A DNA stretch of 49,269 nucleotides from Acidobacteriota bacterium (GCA_019351975.1 JABBOG010000026.1:1-49269), one strand, 5' to 3'; shown: positions 25,888 through 36,262, numbered from the stretch's first letter. Notes: generated from the letters alone by a model not told the origin. Numbers and translations: made by a program.

Positions 25888-27789
25888 TCAGGACTTCGCC
25901 GCTTGCATAGGCGCTGCCATGGGCTTGCCTTGCCCCTCTTTCAGCGTCACGATCCGGTCAATCTGCGGTACGGCAAAGGTCTCCACCGCACCGCTCGGCC
26001 AATGCACCTCAAGCGAATCCACCGCCGTCGCCGTGCCGAGGCCAAAGTGCGGCCGCATGTCCGACGTCGAAGCAAAGCTGCCGCCTGAAAAAATGTCCGC
26101 GCGCTGGCGCATGCCGTTGGCGTTTAAGTACAGCGTCGCTCCCGTCGCATCGCGCGGGCTCTTCGGTCCACCGATAAGATGGAACGCGACCCAGTGGTTC
26201 TGATTAATGTCGACGTTGCGCAGCAGCGCAGGTGCCGAGTCCATATTGTTCACGACCGCGTCCATATGGCCATCGTTGAACAGATCGCCCACCGCCATGC
26301 CGCGCGAAGGCATCGCCTGCGCAAGCCCGGTTCCTTCCACTGCGGGCACCGGTTCCAGTCGTTTGCCGTCGATGTTGTGGAACAGCAGCGGCCGCTCCGC
26401 CCAACTCGTGCCCCAGTTGTTGGTATCGGCATTGCGATAGACGTGCCCATCAACCTCCAGCAGGTCCTTCCATCCGTCGTTGTCGTAGTCCAGAAACGCG
26501 GTGCCCCAGCCGAGAAACGGGATCGTCATGTCCGCGATGTGTGTCTGATCGCTCACATCGGTAAAGTTCGCGTCACCATCATTGCGATAGAGAACCTTGT
26601 AGTCATCGGAAAACGTCGTGTTGAAGATATCGAGCTGGCCGTTGTTGCGGTAGTCACCTACAGCAATACCCATCGACGCCGTCTCGCGCCCCTCTTTGTT
26701 CAGCGCGTAGCCGGACGCATAGCTCTGGTCATCGAACGTGCCATCCCCCTTGTTGATGTACAGGTAATTCGGCGTCGAGTCGTCCGCCACCAGAAGGTCT
26801 ACCTTGCCGTCATTGTTGACATCGATGAACACCGACGACAGCCCATAGTAGCCGGCTTTATCATTCACGCCCGCCTTCTCGCTCACATCCGTAAACGTGC
26901 CGTCGCCGTTATTGTGGAACAGGTGATCGCTCTCGCCAGGCAGGCCACGCGGCCCGCAGTAGGTCCTCACGCCGCGATAGCTGCAGAACGACAGTGGCAG
27001 CGCGTCCGTATCGGTCGTCTGCGATTTAACGTCGTAGTGTACATAGCCCGGCACAAACAGATCGAGCCTGCCATCACCGTCGTAGTCGCCCCACGTCGCA
27101 CCCGTGGACCAGTTGCCAAGCGCCACGCCAGCCTTCTCCGCGACATCCGTGAAGGTGCCATCGTGGTTGTTGTGATACAGCCGGTTCTTTCCGAAGTTGG
27201 TAACGTAGATGTCCGGCCATCCATCGTTGTCGTAGTCGCCAATAGCCACGCCAAAGCCCCAGCGATCGTTCCCGACGCCCGCCTTCGCAGTCACATCCGT
27301 GAAGGTGCCATCATGGTTGTTATGGAACAGCGCAGCATGCGGCGCCATCGCTTTGCCATCCAGGGCAGCCTCGGTGCTCCCGTTCACCAGGTAGATGTCC
27401 ATCCACCCGTCATTGTCATAGTCCAGCAGCGCAACGCCCGATCCAATGCTCTCGAGGATGTACTTCTTCTCCGGCGTTCCCATCACGTGGTGCCACTTCG
27501 TCAGCCCGGCTTTGTCAGCAACGTTCTGGAAGACGATCGGCCCCGTCTTCACCGTCCCGCCGACCGTGATTGGAACATGCGCCGCGCTGACATTGGGAGC
27601 GAAGACGCCGTCCGTGCTGGAGCCGCCCTTGGCGGCCGACTGCGCGCCCTCCTGCGGCTTCTCCTTCTGCGCTTCCAGCGGCGACTGCGCCTGCGGTGCG
27701 GCGAAGGCGATCGCGCTGCAACACAGCGCGGTGACGACGATCAGCGAGTGACGTAGCGTTTGGTTCTTTGCGCAACTGAAACGTAGCAT
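25888..27789 (-). CDS. CRTAC1 family protein, third copy
   Basis: 633 residues; AGGG 6 nt before ATG 27789; Sec-type signal ending about ALCCSAIAFAAPQ. A Gln/Ala/Lys-rich linker precedes the propeller. FG-GAP motifs: DYDNDGWMD, DYDNDGWPD, DYDGDGRLD, DVNNDGKVD, an altered DYRNNGQLD, DYDNDGWKD and DLFNDGHMD. The ASPIC/UnbV end has ATGATLYLNANG, ADIFSGGSFASTSD and RPHFGLG. It is first in the minus-strand series leading to the pentahaem cytochrome (145-nt gap) and is divergent from the GntR-type regulator. Confidence 0.93.
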   Translation of the reverse strand: MLRFSCAKNQTLRHSLIVVTALCCSAIAFAAPQAQSPLEAQKEKPQEGAQSAAKGGSSTDGVFAPNVSAAHVPITVGGTVKTGPIVFQNVADKAGLTKWHHVMGTPEKKYILESIGSGVALLDYDNDGWMDIYLVNGSTEAALDGKAMAPHAALFHNNHDGTFTDVTAKAGVGNDRWGFGVAIGDYDNDGWPDIYVTNFGKNRLYHNNHDGTFTDVAEKAGVALGNWSTGATWGDYDGDGRLDLFVPGYVHYDVKSQTTDTDALPLSFCSYRGVRTYCGPRGLPGESDHLFHNNGDGTFTDVSEKAGVNDKAGYYGLSSVFIDVNNDGKVDLLVADDSTPNYLYINKGDGTFDDQSYASGYALNKEGRETASMGIAVGDYRNNGQLDIFNTTFSDDYKVLYRNDGDANFTDVSDQTHIADMTIPFLGWGTAFLDYDNDGWKDLLEVDGHVYRNADTNNWGTSWAERPLLFHNIDGKRLEPVPAVEGTGLAQAMPSRGMAVGDLFNDGHMDAVVNNMDSAPALLRNVDINQNHWVAFHLIGGPKSPRDATGATLYLNANGMRQRADIFSGGSFASTSDMRPHFGLGTATAVDSLEVHWPSGAVETFAVPQIDRIVTLKEGQGKPMAAPMQAAKS

Positions 27790-27959
27790 GGATATCCCTG
27801 GAAGCTATTGTCCCACTCAAACGCATAGGCTGGCGCGTGCGTGCGAACAGGCGCAATCATACGTGATCGTAAGTCGCTCCTAAGCCACATTCTTTGCAGG
27901 CGGCAAGAATTCAATCTTTCGATGGAGAGCAGGATCAAACTTTCAGAGCACGCGAAGCC

Positions 27960-27975
27960 CTTCGTACAAACGAAG
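27960..27975. promoter_or_regulatory. Candidate operator between the GntR-LacI regulator and the CRTAC1 operon
   Basis: CTTCGT-ACAA-ACGAAG, perfect 6-bp arms with a 4-nt centre, about 52 nt upstream of the regulator's chosen ATG and in the divergent gap to the third CRTAC1 gene. It holds a GTACAA core as AraR-type GntR-LacI hybrids use. Regulator binding is inferred. Confidence 0.45.
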
Positions 27976-28026
27976 CTGCCATACCTCTGCGATGTGGCAT
28001 ACCATCCTTTAAGTAAAGAAACTGAT

Positions 28027-29247
28027 ATGACAGATCCACGCGAACACAAACCCCCTTCCGCGACAGCATCAAGGACGCGGAAGCCGCGCCCGTCGTCGGC
28101 CGCAGCGGACGTCCTTCCTTCCGGCGTCCCCATGCATCGCGCCATCTACGAAGCTTTGCTCGCCGAGATTAAAACCGGCGTATACAAGCGCGGCGACCGC
28201 ATGCCCAGCGAGGCCTTGCTGTGTGAACGTTTTGCAGCTTCGCGCATCACCGTTGCGAAGGCGTTCCAAACACTACAGCGCGACGGTTTGGTCGTCCGCC
28301 GTCCCGGTTCAGGAAGCTACGTCGAAGAGCCTTCGCGCACCGGCTCCCTTCAATTCGGTTTGCTCATCCCAGACCTCGGCAAGACCGAAATCTTCGAGCC
28401 CATCTGCCAGGGCATCATGCACTCGCCCGCTGCGAAGTCACACTCCCTCAGTTGGGGCCACTCCACGGGCAAAGAGACCGATCCCATACGCGCCATGGAA
28501 GAGCTCTGCCATCAATACATCGAGCAAGGTGTGGCCGGCGTCTTCTTTGCGCCACTGGAGCACTCCTCCGCCATGCAGGAAGGCAATCGCAAGATCGCTT
28601 GCATGCTCCAGCAGGCGGGCATCGCCGTCGTCCTTCTCGACCGATGCTTCGAACCTTATCCCGACAGATCGAACTTTGACCTCGTCGGCATCGACAACCA
28701 TCGCGCCGGATTCATCCTCACACGGCATCTCCTGCACGCTGGAGCCAGTCGCATCGTCTTTGCAACCCGCCCCAACTCCGCGCCCACCGTGGAAGCGCGC
28801 ATCGCCGGCTACCGGCAGGCCTTGCACACCTTGGCCGAGGGCGCTCAGGCGACCGTCTTCCGAGGCGACTTCGACGACGCAGGCTTCGTCCGGCAGATGC
28901 TCAGCAGTGCTCATCCTGACGCCATCATCTGCACCAACGACGTAACCGCTGCGCGCCTCATGCAGACCCTGATCTCGCTCGGCGTAAACATCCCCGGCGA
29001 CATCAAAATGGCAGGCATCGACGATGTGCGCTACGCGAAGTTTCTGCCCACACCCCTCACCACGCTGCGCCAGGACTGCGCAGCCATCGGCGCCGCAGCC
29101 ATGGCCGCGATGATCTCCCGCCTGCAGCAGCCCGACATGCCCACGCGCGATATCTTCCTCCGCTGCGAACTCATCGTGCGCGCTTCCACACGCGGCCCCG
29201 ATCACAACCGCACGCATCCTCTCCCCCTGCCTCGCGCGACTCCATAG
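28027..29247 (+). CDS. GntR-LacI hybrid transcriptional regulator (AraR-like)
   Basis: About 406 residues from ATG 28027; a longer frame to 27841 covers the divergent promoter region and is unlikely. The N-terminal GntR winged helix is clear: HRAIYEALLAEIKTGVYKRG, RMPSEALLCERFAASRITVA and LVVRRPGSGSYVEEP. The C-terminal two-lobed LacI-type ligand domain follows (FGLLIPDLGKTEIFEPICQG, IAVVLLDRCFEPYP, FDLVGIDNHRAGFILTRHL, IKMAGIDDVRYAKFLPTPLT, then RCELIVRAST). Such hybrids sense sugars, as AraR senses arabinose. Divergent from the CRTAC1-cytochrome series, which it may control. Confidence 0.9.
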   Translation: MTDPREHKPPSATASRTRKPRPSSAAADVLPSGVPMHRAIYEALLAEIKTGVYKRGDRMPSEALLCERFAASRITVAKAFQTLQRDGLVVRRPGSGSYVEEPSRTGSLQFGLLIPDLGKTEIFEPICQGIMHSPAAKSHSLSWGHSTGKETDPIRAMEELCHQYIEQGVAGVFFAPLEHSSAMQEGNRKIACMLQQAGIAVVLLDRCFEPYPDRSNFDLVGIDNHRAGFILTRHLLHAGASRIVFATRPNSAPTVEARIAGYRQALHTLAEGAQATVFRGDFDDAGFVRQMLSSAHPDAIICTNDVTAARLMQTLISLGVNIPGDIKMAGIDDVRYAKFLPTPLTTLRQDCAAIGAAAMAAMISRLQQPDMPTRDIFLRCELIVRASTRGPDHNRTHPLPLPRATP

Positions 29248-29255
29248 CGGCCGCC

Positions 29256-30650
<1,395 letters not shown>

Positions 30651-30741
30651 CTCTTCCATCCTCTCCATGTACACCCTCTCCATGTAATGGTACGCAACCT
30701 CACCACCACCGCACCAGCGCGCAGCGCGTTTGCTTTTCTTT

Positions 30742-30764
30742 CTGTCATTCCCGAAGGGAATCTG
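30742..30764. repeat. REP-like palindrome
   Basis: Inverted copy of the 8862-8884 unit: CTGTCATTCCCGAAGGGAAT then CTG, stem ATTCCC / GGGAAT, loop GAA. It lies between the fumC start and the GH3 stop. Confidence 0.75.
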
Positions 30765-30835
30765 TTGTTCCTCTTACCCCAGGTCTCGCACCACTCCGGG
30801 CGCCCACCACCCGCCCGGAGATCCAAAAGCGCGCC

Positions 30836-33511
30836 CTAAAACTTCGTCTCCGCCGCCGCCTTCCCCAGCTCCACCGACCCATTCAGCTTCAAATCCTCCA
30901 CCGAATCCCCCACGTGAATCCCGTACTTGCCCGGGTCGATCACCCAGTTCTTCTTCTCCGTGTCGTACCACGCGAACGCCCGTGCATCCAGCTTTACCGA
31001 CACATGCTTGGTCTCGCCCGCACCCAGTTCCACACGTTGAAATCCCTTCAACTGCCGCTCCGGTTGCGGCACCTTCGCCGGCGCATCCGACACATAAACC
31101 TGCGCCACCTCCGCTCCCGCGCGCTCGCCCGTATTCTTCACATCGAACGTCACCGTCACCTCAGGATTCACGCCGCTCGACACCGGCTCGACCTTCAAAT
31201 CCGAAAACGCAAACGTCGTATACGACATCCCAAATCCAAACGGGAACAGCGGCTTCACGTGATTGTGCTCATACCCGCGGTACCCAACAAAGATCCCCTC
31301 TTTGTACACAATCTTGTTGGTCCCCGGCTGCGGATAGTAGTCGTTGTACGTCGGATTATCCTCGGCGCGCCTCTCAAACGTCACCGGCAGATGCCCCGAG
31401 GGATTCACATCGCCCAGCACAATCTCCGCCAGCGCCGTTCCCGCCGCCTGCCCGGAGTACCAGCTCTCCATCATCACCGGCACCTTATCCAGCCACGCCT
31501 GCGAATCCACATTCCCACCCGACGTCACATCCACCACCACGTTCTTGTTCGCCGCCGCCATCGCCTCAATCAGCTCATCCTGCCCATACGGCAGGCTGAA
31601 CGTCCGATCCCCGCCCTCGCTCTCGCTCTGCGCATCGAAGCCCGCCGCCACAATCACCGCATCCGCGCCCTTCGCCATCTCGATCGCGCGATCATGCACC
31701 ACCTTCTGCGTGTCCACAATCGCCAGCCGCAGCCGTCCGCCGATCGGCCCGCGCTTCCAGTCCTCGACCACCACCTTGTGCGGCCCCGCGCTCAACTGCA
31801 GCGTCACATGCGGCTGAAACGCCCGCACAATCGCCCAGTCGTCGATCACCATCTTCCCATCCACATACACCCGATTCCCCGAACCCTCACCCGGCCCCTC
31901 CAGCGCCACAATGTAGCTTCCCGCCGTCGGCGCCGCGTAGTACCCCGTAAACCTCCGCGAGCTCTCCTTCGCCTTCTGCTTGAACAGATTCATCATCGCC
32001 GCCGGATCATCCGCAAGGCTCCCCCAGCTGATGCCCGCCGTATTGAGGTGGTCCACCACGCCGCTGCTCTCCGCCTTCCCCGACAGATCCGCATTCCCAA
32101 ACGTCTCCTCCGTCAGCCCCGACTTTCCGCCGTTCGCTTCGGTCGTAAAGTTCGTCGCGATCGCCAGATCCGACATCGACGAGACGCCGCGGTCATACAG
32201 CACATTCACCTTCGTCCCCAGCGCATGCGTAAAGCCCTCAATATCGCTCACCATGTGGAAGGGAACTACGCCCGCGCTTCCGCCGCCCACCGGCACACCC
32301 GGATACGCATCCGGCCCCACCACCAGAATCGTCTTCAGCTTCGTCTTGTCCAGCGGCAGCAGGTTGCCGTCATTCTTCAACAGCACCGTCGCCTCGCGTG
32401 CTCCCTTCAGCGCAATCTCGTTATTCTGCTCATCTACATACGAGATCGCCGGGTCCGTCTGCGGCCTGTCCAGCCACCCAAACTCCATCGCCACCGTCAG
32501 AATATGCCGCACCTTCTCATCGATGGTCGCCTCCGTCACCGTTCCCGCCTTGATCGCCGGCAGCAGGTTCTCCTTGTTCATGAACTTGCCAAACGGCATC
32601 TCCAGGTCAAGCCCCCCATTCGCCGCGCCCACCGCGCTGTACGTCGCATCCCAGTCCGACATCATCACACCCTTGAAGCCCCAGTCCTTCCGCACCACAT
32701 CGATATTGAAGTACGGATTCTCGGTCGAGTGCTTCCCGTTGATCTCGTTATACGAGTCCATAATCGCGCCCACATGCGCCTGCTTCACCGCCGCCTCAAA
32801 CGACGGCAGATAAATCTCCCTTAGCGCCTCTTCGCTGATAATCGAGTCCGAGTCGTGCCGCAGAAACTCCGAGTTGTTCCCCAGAAAGTGCTTGATCGTC
32901 GCACTCACTCCCTGCGCCTGCATCCCGTCGATATACCCCACCGCAAGGTTCGACGTGAGAAACGGGTCTTCGCCAAAGTATTCAAAGTTGCGCCCATTGC
33001 GCGGCGACCGATAGATATTCACCCCCGGCCCCAGCATGTAATTCACCCCGCGTGCCCGCGCATCGCGCCCAATCCCCGCTCCCACCTGCCGCGCCATCTC
33101 TCTGTCCCACGACGCCGCCAGCCCAATCCCCGCCGCATACGTCGTCGACGGAAACCCCGCATTCGACCTCGTTCCATACGGTCCGTCCGACATCTCAAAC
33201 GCCGGTAGCCCCTCCGACGGCATCGCCCGGATCGCAAATCCCGTCCCGCCGATATAGTCGATCTTCTGGTCCAGCGTCATCCCATGGATGATCGCGTCAA
33301 TCTTCTGCTCCTCAGCCTGCGTCAGCGCATGCGGCCCCTGCAACGCCTGCGTCGTCTGCGCTCCCTGCTCCTGCTGCGAAGTCTGCGCATCCTGCTGCGC
33401 CACAGCCGCCGCCGTACCAGCAACCATCACCATCCCCAGCATCACATTGCAGACAGCCTTCCGGCTCAAACGCATCTTGCAGTTCATTGGCAAACTCCGG
33501 CGCACAGTCAT
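30836..33511 (-). CDS. Secreted GH3 beta-glucosidase with PA14 insert
   Basis: About 891 residues. ATG 33511 (AAGGA 7 nt upstream) is used; ATG 33487, with GGAG, is nearly as good. Signal segment AVCNVMLGMVMVAGTAAAVAQ. GH3 N-terminal barrel with SDGPYGTR, KHFLGNNSE and the nucleophile Asp in GVMMSDWDAT (about residue 286). The C-terminal sandwich has ATVLLKNDGNLLPL, then a PA14-like insert (FTGYYAAPTAGSYIVALEG ... NRVYVDGKMVIDDW), ADAVIVAAGFDAQSESEGGDR with the probable acid/base region, and a final fibronectin-III-like domain (FDVKNTGERAGAEVAQVYV). Likely releases glucose from beta-glucans or oligosaccharides outside the cytoplasm. Confidence 0.93.
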   Translation of the reverse strand: MTVRRSLPMNCKMRLSRKAVCNVMLGMVMVAGTAAAVAQQDAQTSQQEQGAQTTQALQGPHALTQAEEQKIDAIIHGMTLDQKIDYIGGTGFAIRAMPSEGLPAFEMSDGPYGTRSNAGFPSTTYAAGIGLAASWDREMARQVGAGIGRDARARGVNYMLGPGVNIYRSPRNGRNFEYFGEDPFLTSNLAVGYIDGMQAQGVSATIKHFLGNNSEFLRHDSDSIISEEALREIYLPSFEAAVKQAHVGAIMDSYNEINGKHSTENPYFNIDVVRKDWGFKGVMMSDWDATYSAVGAANGGLDLEMPFGKFMNKENLLPAIKAGTVTEATIDEKVRHILTVAMEFGWLDRPQTDPAISYVDEQNNEIALKGAREATVLLKNDGNLLPLDKTKLKTILVVGPDAYPGVPVGGGSAGVVPFHMVSDIEGFTHALGTKVNVLYDRGVSSMSDLAIATNFTTEANGGKSGLTEETFGNADLSGKAESSGVVDHLNTAGISWGSLADDPAAMMNLFKQKAKESSRRFTGYYAAPTAGSYIVALEGPGEGSGNRVYVDGKMVIDDWAIVRAFQPHVTLQLSAGPHKVVVEDWKRGPIGGRLRLAIVDTQKVVHDRAIEMAKGADAVIVAAGFDAQSESEGGDRTFSLPYGQDELIEAMAAANKNVVVDVTSGGNVDSQAWLDKVPVMMESWYSGQAAGTALAEIVLGDVNPSGHLPVTFERRAEDNPTYNDYYPQPGTNKIVYKEGIFVGYRGYEHNHVKPLFPFGFGMSYTTFAFSDLKVEPVSSGVNPEVTVTFDVKNTGERAGAEVAQVYVSDAPAKVPQPERQLKGFQRVELGAGETKHVSVKLDARAFAWYDTEKKNWVIDPGKYGIHVGDSVEDLKLNGSVELGKAAAETKF

Positions 33512-33718
33512 AGCTCCATCCTTCTCAAAACACTCAGTCGTCAGGCACCGCACCGCATAAAGTTCGCGTAAGGACTAAATTCCAGTCCACCCCACCAACC
33601 CCGCACCTCGCATTACACCTGCCGGAGAATCTTACGACGCCCAACCTACCCTTGGAAAGCACACCAACCCATGTCATCCTTCGCCCCCAACCCTTGTCAC
33701 CCTTCTCCCCAAAATCTT

Positions 33719-33941
33719 GTCATCCTTCGCCGCAGGCGGAGGACCCGCTTTTCGCATCTGCCTACCCCCAAAGCTTGTCATCCTTCGCCGCAGGCGGAAT
33801 ACCTGCTTCTCGCATCTGCCTACCCCCAAATCTTGTCATCCTTCGCCGCAGGCGGAGGACCCGTTTCTCGCCAGGGCTCATCCAATCTCCGCGTGCCGCC
33901 CCCCCAAGAAATGTTGTCATCCTTCGCCGCAGCCGGAGGAC
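33719..33941. repeat. Palindromic repeat array, 58-bp period
   Basis: GTCATCCTTCGCCGCAGGCG followed by GAGGACC occurs at 33719, 33777, 33835 and, altered, 33916; a partial copy is at 33673. The first three are spaced exactly 58 bp and share the spacer ending TCGCATCTGCCTACCCCCAA. Each core folds as CCTTCGCC / GGCGGAGG with a GCA loop. They resemble the other REP family here (GTCAT, short stem, 3-nt loop). The 33512-34026 gap holds nothing else recognisable; a forward frame is open through the array but is not protein-like. Confidence 0.85.
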
Positions 33942-34026
33942 TCGCCACCCCCTCGTCCCAAAAGAGCACACCGCCCCTCCACTGCGCTATAGTCATCCCC
34001 TGAACAAATTCCCCCCGGAGACCCAC

Positions 34027-35643
34027 GTGCGCACCCTCCTCACACTCCTCGCCACACCGCTCCTCATGATCCCCGCCGTCATCGCCCAGCAGTCCACCAG
34101 CCCCATCGTCCAGATCGACACCGGCAAGCTCCAGGGCGTCACCACCGACGGCGTCACCGCCTACAAAGGCATCCCCTTCGCCGCACCGCCCGTCGGCAAC
34201 CTCCGCTGGCGCGCACCGCAGCCCGCCGCGCACTGGCAGGGCGTCCGCTCCGCCGCCAACTACGGCCACGACTGCATGCAGCTTCCATTCCCCTCCGACG
34301 CCGCGCCTCTCGGCACCGCCCCCAGCGAAGACTGCCTCGTCATGAACGTCTGGGTTCCCGCCCACCCCACCTCCGCCAAGCTCCCCGTCATGGTCTGGAT
34401 CTACGGTGGCGGCTTCGTCAACGGCGGCAGCTCGCCCTCCGTCTATGACGGCTCCAACTTCGCCAAAGGCGACGTCGTCTTCGTCAGCTTCAACTATCGC
34501 CTCGGCCGCTTCGGCTTCTTCGCCCATCCCGCCCTCACCGCCGAAACCCCCAACGGCCCCCTCGGCAACTACGCCTACATGGACCAGATCGCCGCCCTCC
34601 AGTGGGTCAAGCGCAACATCGCATCCTTCGGCGGCGATCCCTCCACCGTCACCCTCTTCGGCGAGTCCGCCGGCGGCATGTCCGTCCACGCTCTCCTCAC
34701 CAGCCCCCTCACCTCCGGCCTCTTCCAGCGCGCCATCATCGAGTCCGGCGGTGGCCGCGGCGGCGTCGGCAAAGCCACGCCCTTCCTCAGCAAGTCCGTC
34801 CCTAACCCCACCGGCCCGGCCACACCCTCCGCCGAAAGCATCGGTCTCGCCTTCGCCGAAAGCAAAGGCATCCACGGCTCCGGCCCCGACGCCCTCGCCA
34901 AACTCCGCGCCCTCCCCGCCGACCAGGTCGTCAACGGCCTCAACATGGCCTCCATGCAGCAGGCCGCGCCAACCTACTCCGGCCCCATGATCGACGGCCA
35001 GATCGTCACCGCCTCCGCCGACGCCGCCTATCTCGCCGGAACCCAGCTCCACGTCCCCCTCATCATCGGCGCCAACAGCATGGACATCGGCTTCCCCCGC
35101 GCCAAAACCAAGGAAGAGCTCTTCGCCCCCTTCGGCCCCAACGCCAAAGCCGCGCAGGCTGCCTACGACCCCACCGACAACGGTAACGTCGCCCGCCTCG
35201 GCATGGAAGTCACCTCCGACGCCTTCATGGTCGAGCCCGCCCGCTTCGTCGCCCAGACCCTCTCCGCCGACGGCCAGCCCGTCTGGGAGTACCGCTTCTC
35301 CTACGTCGCCACATCCCTCCGCGACAAGCTCCCCGGAGCTCCCCACGCCACCGAGATCCCCTTCGTCTTCGACACCGTCAAAGCCCGCTACGCCGCCGAA
35401 ACCACCCCCGCCGACGAGCAGGCCGCCGACTCCATCCACCAGTACTGGCTCCAGTTCGTCAAGACCGGCAACCCCAACGGCCCCGGCCTCCCCCACTGGC
35501 CGCAGTACAACGCCACCACCGACCAGATCATGGACTTCACCAACAACGGCCCCCACCCCGAAGCCGACCCCTGGAAGGCTCGCCTCGACGTCACCCAGCA
35601 GCTCGCCAACCAGCACGCCCAGCAGTCCACCCCCACCAAATAA
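34027..35643 (+). CDS. Secreted type B carboxylesterase
   Basis: About 538 residues from GTG 34027, with GGAG at 34017-34020 (6-nt spacing) and a clean signal peptide (RTLLTLLATPLLMIPAVIAQQ). A longer frame to 33652 only translates the repeat array. Family features: GVTAYKGIPFAAPPVGNLRW, EDCLVMNVW, the oxyanion loop YGGGFVNGG, the nucleophile Ser214 in FGESAGGMS, and the catalytic His in APHATEIPFVF. Hydrolyses carboxylic esters in the periplasm or outside; substrate unknown, though plant-ester or xenobiotic esters are usual for the family. Codons are markedly C-ending, as in the surrounding region. Confidence 0.92.
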   Translation: MRTLLTLLATPLLMIPAVIAQQSTSPIVQIDTGKLQGVTTDGVTAYKGIPFAAPPVGNLRWRAPQPAAHWQGVRSAANYGHDCMQLPFPSDAAPLGTAPSEDCLVMNVWVPAHPTSAKLPVMVWIYGGGFVNGGSSPSVYDGSNFAKGDVVFVSFNYRLGRFGFFAHPALTAETPNGPLGNYAYMDQIAALQWVKRNIASFGGDPSTVTLFGESAGGMSVHALLTSPLTSGLFQRAIIESGGGRGGVGKATPFLSKSVPNPTGPATPSAESIGLAFAESKGIHGSGPDALAKLRALPADQVVNGLNMASMQQAAPTYSGPMIDGQIVTASADAAYLAGTQLHVPLIIGANSMDIGFPRAKTKEELFAPFGPNAKAAQAAYDPTDNGNVARLGMEVTSDAFMVEPARFVAQTLSADGQPVWEYRFSYVATSLRDKLPGAPHATEIPFVFDTVKARYAAETTPADEQAADSIHQYWLQFVKTGNPNGPGLPHWPQYNATTDQIMDFTNNGPHPEADPWKARLDVTQQLANQHAQQSTPTK

Positions 35644-35662
35644 TCTTCACCTTACGCCGCCA

Positions 35663-35703
35663 GCCGGGTATCCCATGTCTCGATCCTGAGACATGGGTCC
35701 CGG
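35663..35703. terminator. Long hairpin between convergent genes
   Basis: Stem CCCATGTCTC / GAGACATGGG (10 bp, 6-nt loop) extended after a small bulge by GCCGGG / CCCGGC. It lies 20 nt after the esterase stop and 28 nt from the stop of the convergent SRPBCC gene. It probably ends transcription in both directions; it could also be a member of a genomic repeat family. Confidence 0.6.
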
Positions 35704-35730
35704 CCACGCCGCTATCACCCATCAACCGCC

Positions 35731-36240
35731 TTACTTCGCCTGCACAAGCCCCGCAACCACCGCATCTACCTTATCGAGGACCTGCTTCCAGCCCTCAAGC
35801 TGACCGCTGTTCTTCGCGCTCTCCATCGGCTCGTTTCCAATGTGGGTCAGCTTCGTCTGGCCGTTTCCGAGATCCTCAAACAGCGTCACGTCGTACGCAC
35901 CGTCGACCGCCTCGTGCTCGATCCCATACTCCGCCGCCTCAATCTTGTTTCCCTTCGAGTCCGAAAAGTACATCGACGAGACGATCTTCTCGTACGGCAC
36001 AATCTCGTGGTACTCAATCGCATTCCAGAACTCCTGCCCATCCGGCGACTTCATGCAGAAAAGTGACTTCCCACCGACGCGGAAATCCATCTTGCAAACC
36101 GGAGCCGTAAAGCCCTTAGGCCCCCACCACTGCATCACGTACTCCGGCTCTGTCCACGCCTTCCAAACCAGCTCGCGTGGGGCATCGAAAACCCTCGCAA
36201 TCATCATCCGCTCCTGCTCACCGACCGTGCTTTGTGTCAT
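35731..36240 (-). CDS. SRPBCC / AHSA1-type protein, second in operon
   Basis: About 169 residues from ATG 36240, with AAGGAG about 9 nt upstream; a frame to 36324 overlaps the upstream gene and is not needed. Typical START-like AHSA1 fold: IARVFDAPRELVWKAWTEPE, QWWGPKGFTAPVCKMDFRVGG, then FWNAIEYHEIVPYEKIVSS and a C-terminal helix EGWKQVLDKVDAVVAGL. These proteins bind a small hydrophobic ligand in a cavity; in ArsR-linked operons the role is unknown. Last gene of a four-gene minus-strand operon. Confidence 0.9.
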   Translation of the reverse strand: MTQSTVGEQERMMIARVFDAPRELVWKAWTEPEYVMQWWGPKGFTAPVCKMDFRVGGKSLFCMKSPDGQEFWNAIEYHEIVPYEKIVSSMYFSDSKGNKIEAAEYGIEHEAVDGAYDVTLFEDLGNGQTKLTHIGNEPMESAKNSGQLEGWKQVLDKVDAVVAGLVQAK

Positions 36241-36262
36241 CGTTCTTCTCCTTGGGTTCTTC

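Noticed and set aside
13841-28026. dif-like recombination site at the skew flip
   Set aside because: No sequence close to a 28-bp dif consensus was found by eye in the intergenic gaps.
33719-33941. CRISPR array
   Set aside because: Only about four units, repeats with spacer parts also conserved, period 58, no cas genes; better explained as REP-like palindromes.
33820-35616. 598-codon minus-strand frame opposite the carboxylesterase
   Set aside because: Gly/Val/Asp/Glu-rich antisense reading; the esterase has its full catalytic set on the plus strand.
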